Assembly: GCA_910577165.1 (NCBI GenBank)
Contig: CAJTLX010000028.1
Span: 247 to 42,071 of the forward strand
Length of the DNA: 41,825 nucleotides
Origin: an uncultured Lachnospiraceae bacterium
GTDB taxonomy: Bacteria > Bacillota > Clostridia > Lachnospirales > Lachnospiraceae
Direction: 5' to 3'
Within the stretch, counting starts at the first letter, position 1. Each line of letters begins with the position of its first letter. A program made the translations under genes and the position numbers. Of this stretch, positions 30,954-38,566 are shown in pieces. The notes beneath the pieces are model-generated. The model searched no databases and was not told the DNA's origin. It saw only the letters and a list, made by a program, of their open reading frames with translations.

Positions 30954-33854
30954 ATGAAAAGAAAAAGATTTTTAGCATTGCTTTTAGTTCTGGCAATGGG
31001 AATTGCCTGCTTTTCGGGCAGGGTAGTGGCAAGGGCAGCAGATACTAATGTTATTAAACTTGTGAAAGGGGCGGCTTCTACTATTTATAGAATGGAAGCA
31101 GGAGAAACAAAACATATTATTATTCCTGTGTGTTTATCTAATTGGGAATATGTGATTGATACGCCAAGTATTATGGTGATGGTAGAATCAAAAGATGATA
31201 TTTTTGAAATGACAGAAGCGGTTTTGACACGCGATAATATACCAATTGGAGAAGCTGTTGGTTTAAATAGTTATCAAACTACTAACGTTGAATTTGATAT
31301 AAAAATAAAAGATACCGCAACGCTTGGAAAACATGAAGCAGAACTTAAATTCACTTATCAAGGACAAAGATATACAGAGAATGGGGATGTTACACTTGAA
31401 GGTGAAACAATAATTCCATTTACAATTCGTATTACTAAAGAAAAATCTCCTGCGCAATTGATTGCGAATAATTTTAAATATCAAAAACAATCGGCAGTAG
31501 TCGGTTCAACTTTTGATATAGAGTTTGATGCAATAAATGCGGGAGAGATTACAGCATTAAATGCAAAGATGACTCTTGAATGTGCTGGGGGTATTGTTCC
31601 TAATTATTCAATTAAGGAAATTCAAATTGGAGATATGGAACAGCAAGCAAGTAAACACCAGAAATTATCTTTGCGTGTATTACCAGACACAAAGCCTGGA
31701 AATTATGTAATTAAGGTAAATTATACATATAAAACTGCGGATGGAGAAGAAAAGACGGGTGATTTTACTGAATTTTATATTGATATTATCGATGCTACTA
31801 CTGCCGAATCAGATGATGCAAAAGTCGTTGTAGAAGCAGTAAACCTTAATGATGAGATTCAGGTAGAGAATCCTTACGATCTTGTGGTTTCAGTTGAAAA
31901 TGTTGGTAAGGAAACTGCAGAAAACATTATAGTAAAAATTGAAGCAGGTATTGGTCAAACAACTGGAATTCTTCCAAATTATGAAACAAATGGAGTACAG
32001 GGAGGAGATTTAAAACCTGGAGAGAAAAAAGAAATTACATTACCATTATATATAACCAAAGGTGCTGATGCAAATTTAAAGGAATTTGAAGTAAAAGTAA
32101 GTTATGAAGATAGCAAAGGGAATATCTTGCCTGCATCGACAAAAGCATACCTTACTACCACTGTTCCAGAAAAGCAGGAACCAAAAAATGATGTTGTTCT
32201 CAGCCAGATTGTGCAATCTCCAGCAGAGCCAATGTCAGGAGATATTCTTACTCTGGATTTTGTAGTGACAAACAATGGGGATAATGATATTACTGATTTG
32301 ACGATTTATGGTGATGATCTTTCCAGTGCTAGTTTTGAACCTCTGACCGCAGATGTAAAACATAAAGTTGGTAATCTTGCAGTAGGGGAATCTCAGCCAG
32401 TTACATTGCAATTTAAGGTTGGTAGTGCTATTCCAGAAGGAACAAATGCATTAAAATTAAAACTTATTGTTTCGTATGTAGATGCTAATGGAGATACACA
32501 TAACGGAAAAGATACGCCTCAAGAGATTAATATTTTAAATGTTACGAAACAGACTGAAGAACAAACGAAAGATAATATTGAGATTACTAATATTTCCCAG
32601 AGTCCGGCAAGCCCTGTGGTGGGGGAGACCGTAACCGTAACCTTTACCGTGGAAAACAAAGGGACAAAGGGAATCACCGATATGAAATTCTCCGGCACAG
32701 ATCTTGGCAGCAGCGGATTTGAGCCGATCTCCTCCGAAGTTTACAAGAGAGTGGGTTCCATTGAGGCGGGTGCCTCAAAGAAAGTTTCAATGACGTTTAA
32801 ACTTGGCGACAGCATTCATGAGGGCTTTAATATTTTAAAACTAGCATATTCTTTTAAGAATGCGAATAATGAGGAAAAATCAGATGAAACGGCGGTCTAC
32901 ATCTTAGATGTGCAGAACAAGAATTCCTCCATCAACAGCCGTCCAAAGCTGATTGTGGATTCTTTTACTCTGAGCGAGGAAGAACTTAGAGCGGGTTCCA
33001 CCTTTGATTTTACCTTTAGATTGCTCAATACCCATGCAAGCAAGGCGGCAAAGAATATTATTGTGACGGTGGTGCAGGCAAATGATGTTTTCTCGGCGAC
33101 AAAGGGCAGCAACAGCTTCCATATCAATGCGATAAATCCGGGGGAGGCAGCGGAAAATACCATCAATTTAAAAGTAAAGTCGGATACGGCTACGGGGTCT
33201 TATGATCTGACGATCAAAGTGGAATATGAGTATGATGATATGGCACAGGCCGATGCGGAGAAGGGCGGTGTGCAGGAAGATCTTCCGGTTAAACTCCAGG
33301 CAGTGGAAAATTCCCGTCCGGCATTGCAGAATCTTTCGCTTGGCTATGGCTGGGATACCCCGACAGTAAACCAGTCTACCACACTGATGTTCGATTTTTA
33401 CAATATGGGACGTTCCTCATTAAATAATGTTTACATTACCATGGAGAGCGATTACCTTCAGTTTGAAACGGGAACCTCCTCGATTATTGGAACGGTTTCG
33501 GCGGGCAGCAGCAGTTATCAGGAGATCTCTGTTCTGCCGATTATGGAAGGGCAGGCAACAGGAAAACTGATTGTACATTTTGAGGACAGCAACGGCGACG
33601 AAGTTACAAAAGAATTTGAGATTCCGCAGACTTATATCCAAGCAGAGCAAAGTATGGACTGGAGTGGTGGCGGTTTTGATCCTGGCTTTGACGACCCGGT
33701 AAGTGGAAATGATGTGGTGGAGGCGAAGAAGCCTCTGATGCCAACATGGGCCTATATAGTTTGCCTTGTCGGTGCATTGCTTATCGGTACACTTTTCACC
33801 AGGGGAATTATGATCAAAGTCTACAAAAAGAAGCATTTCGGCGATGAAGTATAA
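30954..33854 (+). CDS. Large surface protein with repeated CARDB/COG1361-like Ig domains, C-terminally anchored
   Basis: About 966 residues. Signal peptide in residues 1-30 (cleavage likely after VVARA). Some five to six beta-sandwich units follow; the clearest pair begins NDVVLSQIVQSPAEP and DNIEITNISQSPASP (residues near 405 and 540) with matching SFEPL/GFEPI and PVTLQFKV/KVSMTFKL segments. A single transmembrane helix near residue 935 (TWAYIVCLVGALLIGTLF) and a short basic tail end the protein, so most of it faces outside. ATG 30954 follows AGGAG; ATG 30942 overlaps the ABC stop and is also possible. Codon use changes inside the gene: A/T-ending codons from about 31040 to 32590, then G/C-ending. 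It probably works with the flanking ABC subunits as the periplasm-side partner. Confidence 0.88.
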   Translation: MKRKRFLALLLVLAMGIACFSGRVVARAADTNVIKLVKGAASTIYRMEAGETKHIIIPVCLSNWEYVIDTPSIMVMVESKDDIFEMTEAVLTRDNIPIGEAVGLNSYQTTNVEFDIKIKDTATLGKHEAELKFTYQGQRYTENGDVTLEGETIIPFTIRITKEKSPAQLIANNFKYQKQSAVVGSTFDIEFDAINAGEITALNAKMTLECAGGIVPNYSIKEIQIGDMEQQASKHQKLSLRVLPDTKPGNYVIKVNYTYKTADGEEKTGDFTEFYIDIIDATTAESDDAKVVVEAVNLNDEIQVENPYDLVVSVENVGKETAENIIVKIEAGIGQTTGILPNYETNGVQGGDLKPGEKKEITLPLYITKGADANLKEFEVKVSYEDSKGNILPASTKAYLTTTVPEKQEPKNDVVLSQIVQSPAEPMSGDILTLDFVVTNNGDNDITDLTIYGDDLSSASFEPLTADVKHKVGNLAVGESQPVTLQFKVGSAIPEGTNALKLKLIVSYVDANGDTHNGKDTPQEINILNVTKQTEEQTKDNIEITNISQSPASPVVGETVTVTFTVENKGTKGITDMKFSGTDLGSSGFEPISSEVYKRVGSIEAGASKKVSMTFKLGDSIHEGFNILKLAYSFKNANNEEKSDETAVYILDVQNKNSSINSRPKLIVDSFTLSEEELRAGSTFDFTFRLLNTHASKAAKNIIVTVVQANDVFSATKGSNSFHINAINPGEAAENTINLKVKSDTATGSYDLTIKVEYEYDDMAQADAEKGGVQEDLPVKLQAVENSRPALQNLSLGYGWDTPTVNQSTTLMFDFYNMGRSSLNNVYITMESDYLQFETGTSSIIGTVSAGSSSYQEISVLPIMEGQATGKLIVHFEDSNGDEVTKEFEIPQTYIQAEQSMDWSGGGFDPGFDDPVSGNDVVEAKKPLMPTWAYIVCLVGALLIGTLFTRGIMIKVYKKKHFGDEV

Positions 33855-33911
33855 AAATAGAAGGCAGAAATTTGCTGGCGGATGCAATAAGGTTTTGCAG
33901 TGAGAAGTGTG

Positions 33912-33939
33912 AAAGGGGCATGGGGGAAGCAAAGAGATT
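33912..33939 (+). repeat. 28-bp direct repeat, left copy
   Basis: This segment (containing GGGGGAAGCAAAGAGATT) recurs at 35636-35663 with 25 of 28 bases identical. The two copies flank exactly the small membrane protein and permease genes. Confidence 0.7.
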
Positions 33940-33945
33940 TTATAA

Positions 33946-33967
33946 GCGGGGCAGCCAGATGCCCCGC
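33946..33967 (+). terminator. GC-rich hairpin after the CARDB-like gene
   Basis: GCGGGGCA-GCCAGA-TGCCCCGC: a perfect 8-bp stem with a six-base loop, followed by an AT-rich stretch without a T-run. It may reduce read-through into, or protect the ends of, the permease part of the operon. Confidence 0.5.
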
Positions 33968-34020
33968 GCCAGAGAAAATAAATTTATATGGCGCAGATTG
34001 AAAGGAAACGGGGTGTATTT

Positions 34021-34302
34021 ATGATACAAGGAATAATCGGCTTGCCAGGTGGCAGCAGGGTGCTTGTGGACAGTGTCATGGTTGGTGGTGACGATGTCAT
34101 GATTGGCAGCGACGATATGTTTACAGGTGCCGGAGATATGGATGGCGGTGATATGGGAACAGAAACGGGGGTGAAAGACCCAATTCTTTCCAATGTCCCA
34201 TTTGTCGCGGGCACTATCGGCGCATCGCTTATTGTCGGCATTGTACTCGGAATCCTTCTTGGCAAGAAGAGAATCAAAAAAGGATTTGATTATGAAAATT
34301 AG
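34021..34302 (+). CDS. Small single-pass membrane protein of the ABC/CARDB operon
   Basis: 93 residues from the ATG at 34021, which follows GGAAACGGGG; an in-frame ATG at 33988 has no ribosome site. The first 50 residues are rich in Gly, Asp and Met (MVGGDDVMIGSDDMF), then comes one long helix (VPFVAGTIGASLIVGIVLGI) and a basic KKRIKKGF tail, so the Gly/Asp part should be outside. I recognise no family. It ends 11 bp inside the permease gene, which argues for coupled translation and for a role in the same complex. Confidence 0.65.
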   Translation: MIQGIIGLPGGSRVLVDSVMVGGDDVMIGSDDMFTGAGDMDGGDMGTETGVKDPILSNVPFVAGTIGASLIVGIVLGILLGKKRIKKGFDYEN

Positions 34303-35629
34303 TGATTTAATCAGGATGGGGCTGCGAAATCTTGGAAGACGCAAGGCGCGGACCGCCCTGACCGTAATCGGCGTAGTTATCGGTACAATCTCCATTATGC
34401 TGATGGTCGCGATCGGGCAGGGCTTAAATTACAATTTTGAGCAGCAGATCATGGAAAACGGGAGTATGACGATCATCACGATCTACACAAACTCCTGGGC
34501 ACCGGATGCGGACGGCAATTATCAGCAGTACAAACAGAAACTTGATGATGGGCTGGTAAAACAGATCAGGGAGATCAACCATGTGCGCGCGGTCTCCCCG
34601 GTGATTGAGAAAAGTTTGCAGCTGATGTGTGGCAAATACTATACCTGGGGGCAGATGAGGATTATGGACTGCTCTACTTGGGAGGACTTTGGATTCCCGG
34701 CACTTGAGAGTGGCTCATACCCAACACCGGAAAATAATGAAGTTATTGTGTATGGCTTTAATTCGCTGCAGGATTTTTCCTATTACCAGGGAAGAACAAG
34801 AAAGACCAAGGAGATCGATCTTGCAAAGGATCGCATTTCCTTTAAATTTGATGATTACTGGGAAGAAAACCAAGGGTCGGGCAAGAAGCAGTTTAATTAT
34901 GTGATACGCCAGTACGGAAAGATTGCGGAGTGCGATGACTGGCAGTATTCCTATTACTGCTATATGGATCTGGATTTTTATAAGAAACTCTACAAGGAAT
35001 ATGCCTATACATTAAGCGCGGCAAACCGCAAAAAGGCATTAAAAGCGATTGAGGAGTACAACAGCATCCAGATCAATGTGGACAGCATGAAGAATGTGAC
35101 AAAGGTGCAGGAGGAGATCGAGGCACTTGGCTACCGCACCGAGAGCGATATGCAGTACATACAGCCAATGCTTGACACTTCCGCGATGTTGCAGAAGGTC
35201 TTTCTGGCGATCGGCGCGGTAGCGTTTGTGGTGGCGGCGATCAACATCGCAAATACCATGATCATGTCCATCTATGAGCGCACCAAGGAGATCGGTATTA
35301 TGAAGGTGCTTGGCTGCTATATCCGCGATATTAAAAAACTCTTCCTCTTTGAGGCGGGGATTATTGGATTTATCGGCGGCGTGATGGGCGTGGGACTAAG
35401 TTATCTATTTGCGCATTTGCTCAACAAATACGGCGGAAAATTCTTAGGGTCGTTAACCTCGCTGATTGGCGGCAGCGCGCAGGAGGGGGCAGCGTACTGT
35501 ATGATTCCGTTCTGGCTGCCGTTTGTGGCACTTGTCGTAGCGATTTTAGTCGGCGTATTTTCCGGGTATCTTCCAGCAAGGCGCGCGACAAAGATCAGCG
35601 CGATCGAGGCGATGAAGAGCGAAGGATAA
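34292..35629 (+). CDS. MacB/FtsX-type ABC transporter permease
   Basis: 445 residues starting at the ATG at 34292 (AAGGA seven bases upstream). One N-terminal helix (TALTVIGVVIGTISIMLMVA), a periplasmic-core-like domain of about 250 residues, then three C-terminal helices with the conserved ANTMIMSIYERTKEIGIMKV loop and GYLPARRATKISAIEAM at the end: the four-helix FtsX/MacB pattern. It pairs with the ATPase encoded at 29908-30945. Proteins of this type pull on envelope partners or export peptides and lipoproteins. The outer domain is rich in Tyr and Trp. The substrate is unknown; the large CARDB-like protein may be the load or the adaptor. Confidence 0.92.
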   Translation: MKISDLIRMGLRNLGRRKARTALTVIGVVIGTISIMLMVAIGQGLNYNFEQQIMENGSMTIITIYTNSWAPDADGNYQQYKQKLDDGLVKQIREINHVRAVSPVIEKSLQLMCGKYYTWGQMRIMDCSTWEDFGFPALESGSYPTPENNEVIVYGFNSLQDFSYYQGRTRKTKEIDLAKDRISFKFDDYWEENQGSGKKQFNYVIRQYGKIAECDDWQYSYYCYMDLDFYKKLYKEYAYTLSAANRKKALKAIEEYNSIQINVDSMKNVTKVQEEIEALGYRTESDMQYIQPMLDTSAMLQKVFLAIGAVAFVVAAINIANTMIMSIYERTKEIGIMKVLGCYIRDIKKLFLFEAGIIGFIGGVMGVGLSYLFAHLLNKYGGKFLGSLTSLIGGSAQEGAAYCMIPFWLPFVALVVAILVGVFSGYLPARRATKISAIEAMKSEG

Positions 35630-35635
35630 AGGGAA

Positions 35636-35663
35636 AAAAGGGCATAGGGGAAGCAAAGGGATT
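35636..35663 (+). repeat. 28-bp direct repeat, right copy
   Basis: Matches 33912-33939 at 25 of 28 positions. It lies directly after the permease stop and is followed by a small stem TGCGC-AAAA-GCGCA (35670-35683) just before the trmO ribosome site. Confidence 0.7.
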
Positions 35664-35696
35664 AGTATATGCGCAAAAGCGCAGAGGGATATAAAG

Positions 35697-36413
35697 ATGG
35701 ACACCAAGATAAAGAAGGAAAAGAAAAACGATTTTTCACCGATCGCGCATATCCATAATGCATTTGTTACAAAATTTGGAATTCCCAGACAAAGTGGAAT
35801 TGTGGATGAAGTTATCTCGCGGGTGGAATTTGAGAAGGAGTACCAGGATCCCAATGCATTTCGCGGGATTTTAGGGTATTCCCATCTCTGGCTTTTGTGG
35901 GAGTTTTCGGAGCATAGAGGAAAATCCTGGTCGCCCACAGTAAAACCGCCAAGGCTTGGGGGAAATACGCGTGTTGGCGTGTTTGCGACGCGCTCCCCGT
36001 TTCGTCCAAACCCGATTGGGCTTTCCTGTGTGCGCCTTTTAGACCTTGTTTTTGAGAAGGAAAACTGTCCGGTGCTTTTGGTGGCGGGGGCGGATCTGAT
36101 GGACGGGACTCCGATCTACGATATTAAACCCTATCTCGCCTACACGGACAGCCATCCCGATGCGAGGGGTGGATTTACCGACCCTTGCCAAAAACAGAAA
36201 TTGAAGGTACATTTCGCGCCGGGGATCCAGGAGGGGCTTAGCAGTGAGGAAAGGATGGCAATATCCAATCTTCTAGCCGCAGACCCGCGCCCGGCTTACC
36301 AAGACGATGAAAACAGAATCTATGGTATGGCATATGCACAGTATGATATTCGTTTTTTTGTCCGGGGGGAGGATCTGACGATATGTGAGATTGTTTTGCG
36401 CGGGGAGAAATGA
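35697..36413 (+). CDS. trmO: tRNA (t6A37) N6-methyltransferase TrmO
   Basis: 238 residues of the TsaA/YaeB/TrmO family, which adds a methyl group from SAM to t6A at position 37 of threonine tRNA. The beta-barrel motifs are clear: PIAHIHNAF, FGIPRQSG, GYSHLWLLWEF, VGVFATRSPFRPNPIGLS and the GTPIYDIKPYLAYTDS active-site region, then the C-terminal domain ending in RFFVRGEDLTICEIVL. AGAGGG lies eight bases before the ATG. It stands after the ABC cassette and has no obvious functional link to it. Confidence 0.93.
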   Translation: MDTKIKKEKKNDFSPIAHIHNAFVTKFGIPRQSGIVDEVISRVEFEKEYQDPNAFRGILGYSHLWLLWEFSEHRGKSWSPTVKPPRLGGNTRVGVFATRSPFRPNPIGLSCVRLLDLVFEKENCPVLLVAGADLMDGTPIYDIKPYLAYTDSHPDARGGFTDPCQKQKLKVHFAPGIQEGLSSEERMAISNLLAADPRPAYQDDENRIYGMAYAQYDIRFFVRGEDLTICEIVLRGEK

Positions 36414-36489
36414 TTATTCGCATAAAGAATTTCACAGAGAAAGATTTCTTAGCAGAAATAAAAAAGTGTATAGAACTGCGAATAAAAAG

Positions 36490-36533
36490 CCTGTTTTCCG
36501 AGGATACTTAGTAAAAAAGGAAGGCAGGTTTTT
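36490..36533 (+). terminator. Terminator-like hairpin overlapping the DUF606 gene ribosome site
   Basis: CCTGTTTTCC (36490-36499) pairs along all ten positions (two G-U) with GGAAGGCAGG (36519-36528), followed by TTTTT (36529-36533), three bases before the next start codon. The 3' arm contains the only ribosome-site candidates. It could end transcription, or hold translation off, so it may be an attenuator. Confidence 0.6.
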
Positions 36534-36536
36534 GCT

Positions 36537-36986
36537 ATGATAGGGGTTATTATTGCGATTTTATCCGGTGCGATGATGAGTATTCAGGGCGTTTTCAATA
36601 CAGGTGTCACAAAGCAAACCAGCATCTGGACGGCCGCGACATTCGTGCAGTTCAGCGCGTTTTTAGTTAGTATTTCCGCATGGTTTTTGGCTGGAAAACA
36701 GGCATCGTTTCTAAGCCTCTTTCATATTGAGGGGAAATATATGTTGCTTGGCGGTGTAATCGGAATTGCGATCACCTACACCGTAATTAAAAGTGTGGAA
36801 ATCCTGGGTCCTGCGCCCTCGGCGATGGTTATTGTCACTTCTCAGCTGATCGCGGCATACCTGATTGAGCTGTTCGGTTTGTTTGGCACAGAAAAGGTGG
36901 AATTTGCATGGCGAAAATTGATCGCGCTTATCCTGGTTATTGGAGGGATCTTGTTATTTCAGTGGTCGGGAGCAAAGGGAAAGTAA
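36537..36986 (+). CDS. DMT-superfamily transporter of the DUF606 (YdcZ) family
   Basis: 149 residues, five hydrophobic segments. The N-terminal GVIIAILSGAMMSIQGVFNT and the later GPAPSAMVIVTSQLIAAYLI are typical of the DUF606 half-size drug/metabolite transporters, which work as dimers and whose substrates are mostly unknown. The start codon lies directly after a terminator-like hairpin, so it may have conditional expression. Its stop is followed within 50-80 bp by the comEA promoter, so it is a single-gene unit. Confidence 0.88.
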   Translation: MIGVIIAILSGAMMSIQGVFNTGVTKQTSIWTAATFVQFSAFLVSISAWFLAGKQASFLSLFHIEGKYMLLGGVIGIAITYTVIKSVEILGPAPSAMVIVTSQLIAAYLIELFGLFGTEKVEFAWRKLIALILVIGGILLFQWSGAKGK

Positions 36987-37034
36987 ATTTGGAAAAAGAT
37001 AGAAGGATAAATGAAAATTTAATAAAAAATGCAC

Positions 37035-37063
37035 TTGTAAAGCGCGCCCGAATCCAGTACAAT
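37035..37063 (+). promoter_or_regulatory. Sigma-A-type promoter of comEA
   Basis: TTGTAA (37035-37040), 17-bp spacer, TACAAT (37058-37063); predicted start near 37070, about 55 nt before the comEA ATG. No competence-specific operator is recognised. Confidence 0.65.
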
Positions 37064-37125
37064 GGAGATAAGTTGTATTGAGGGTACAATGAGCGGAAGC
37101 ACCAGAAAGGGATGGGTGTTTCTGT

Positions 37126-37800
37126 ATGAAAAGAAATACTTTGATAAAAGGAGTTTGCAGTGTGATTTTTGTGGCAGCGGCGGGGATCTTTTATCTTGGT
37201 GCAGCAGAAAATTCTGTGGCTGAAGAGGGCGCGCAGATGATTTTACAGAAAGAGGAATTGCCACAGGGTACAGAAGGGAAAACGAAGGAAGAAACTGGGA
37301 AGTTAAAAGAGGAGGTGCCGCAGCAGGTACAGGAACTAATCTATGTGCATATCTGCGGCGCGGTGAATGCGCCCGGTGTGTATCAGCTGCCCGCAGGTTC
37401 GCGGATTGCGGATGCGATCTTTTATGCGGGAGATTTTTCACCGGATGCGGCAAAAGATTATTTAAATCTGGCAAGACCTGTTCTGGACGGGGAGAAGATC
37501 TATGTTCCCAACAAAGAGGAGGCGGAGCAGATTTTTTTGGAAAAAAGTCCTATTGGGATCCTGGAATCCGGGGAGGATCTTTCGGGTGAGAAATCGGAAA
37601 GTAGGGGGTTAGTAAATTTAAACACTGCGGAGTTGGATGAGTTGATGACACTTCCTGGCATCGGGAGGGCAAAAGCCGACGCGATACTATCATATCGCAG
37701 GGAACACCGCTTTTCCTCCTGCGAGGAACTAATGCAGGTTCCGGGGATCAAACAGAGTGTATACGAGAAAATTCGCGATAATATAACGGTGGGAAACTGA
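37126..37800 (+). CDS. comEA: Competence DNA-binding protein ComEA
   Basis: 224 residues. One N-terminal helix (GVCSVIFVAAAGIFYLGA) anchors it; a Glu/Lys/Gln-rich linker follows. Residues about 70-125 form an SLBB domain (IYVHICGAVNAPGVYQL, then DGEKIYVPN), and the C-terminus is a double helix-hairpin-helix (VNLNTAELDELMTLPGIGRA and MQVPGIKQSVYEKI) that binds double-stranded DNA without sequence specificity. ComEA receives transforming DNA at the membrane and hands it to the ComEC channel. Here comEC does not follow directly but lies 3.2 kb further on, after a two-component system and a lipoprotein gene. Confidence 0.95.
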   Translation: MKRNTLIKGVCSVIFVAAAGIFYLGAAENSVAEEGAQMILQKEELPQGTEGKTKEETGKLKEEVPQQVQELIYVHICGAVNAPGVYQLPAGSRIADAIFYAGDFSPDAAKDYLNLARPVLDGEKIYVPNKEEAEQIFLEKSPIGILESGEDLSGEKSESRGLVNLNTAELDELMTLPGIGRAKADAILSYRREHRFSSCEELMQVPGIKQSVYEKIRDNITVGN

Positions 37801-37849
37801 AAAATTAATTGCAAATTTGGGGCATTTGGGGAAAAGGAGCAGAATTATC

Positions 37850-38554
37850 ATGGGTAAAAAAGTACTGGTAGTGGATGACGAGAAACTTATCGTAAAAGGG
37901 ATTCGCTTTAGCCTGGAGCAGGACGGTATGGAGGTGGATTCTGCGTTTGACGGCGAGGAGGGACTTGCGGCGGCGCGCAAAAAGGAATATGATATTGTTC
38001 TTTTGGATGTGATGCTGCCAAAGATAAACGGTTTTGAGGTATGCCAGCAAATTAGGGAGTTCTCGGATATGCCGATCATTATGTTGACGGCAAAGGGGGA
38101 CGATATGGATAAGATCTTGGGGTTGGAGTACGGTGCGGACGATTACATTACAAAACCGTTTAATATTCTGGAGGTCAAAGCGCGCATCAAGGCGATTATC
38201 CGGCGCAACGACAAAAAAATTCCGGAGTCGGAGCAGGCGAGAAAGGAGAAAAGTGCGGCGGAATTCGGTGATCTCCGCATTGACAGAGAGAGTAGACGCG
38301 TCTACATCCGCACAAAGGAGATCAATCTGACCACAAAAGAGTATGATGTCTTAGAACTTCTTGTTTTTCATCCAAATAAGGTTTACAGCAGGGAAAAGCT
38401 TTTAAGTACTGTATGGGGATATGATTATCCGGGGGATGTGCGCACGGTGGATGTACATATCCGCAGACTTCGCGAGAAGATTGAGGAAAATCCGAGTGAC
38501 CCCAAATTTGTTCATACCAAATGGGGTGTTGGCTATTACTTCCAAAATTTGTAA
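37850..38554 (+). CDS. OmpR/PhoB-family response regulator
   Basis: 234 residues from the ATG at 37850, preceded by AAAGGAG. Receiver domain: acidic pocket D9/D10, phospho-acceptor D53 (LLDVMLPKING), T (MLTAKGDD) and K (YITKPFN). The C-terminal winged helix has the usual REKLLSTVWGYDYPGDVRTV and VHIRRLREKIE. It resembles WalR/ResD/PhoP-type regulators; I cannot tell which from sequence alone. The cognate kinase starts 12 bp downstream. It lies 50 bp after comEA. Confidence 0.95.
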   Translation: MGKKVLVVDDEKLIVKGIRFSLEQDGMEVDSAFDGEEGLAAARKKEYDIVLLDVMLPKINGFEVCQQIREFSDMPIIMLTAKGDDMDKILGLEYGADDYITKPFNILEVKARIKAIIRRNDKKIPESEQARKEKSAAEFGDLRIDRESRRVYIRTKEINLTTKEYDVLELLVFHPNKVYSREKLLSTVWGYDYPGDVRTVDVHIRRLREKIEENPSDPKFVHTKWGVGYYFQNL

Positions 38555-38566
38555 AGGAGTCCCAGG

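Noticed and set aside
33420..33932. Open frame of 170 codons on the minus strand
   Set aside because: Antisense to the 3' end of the CARDB-like gene, whose forward frame has signal peptide, repeat units and membrane anchor; nothing supports the reverse frame.
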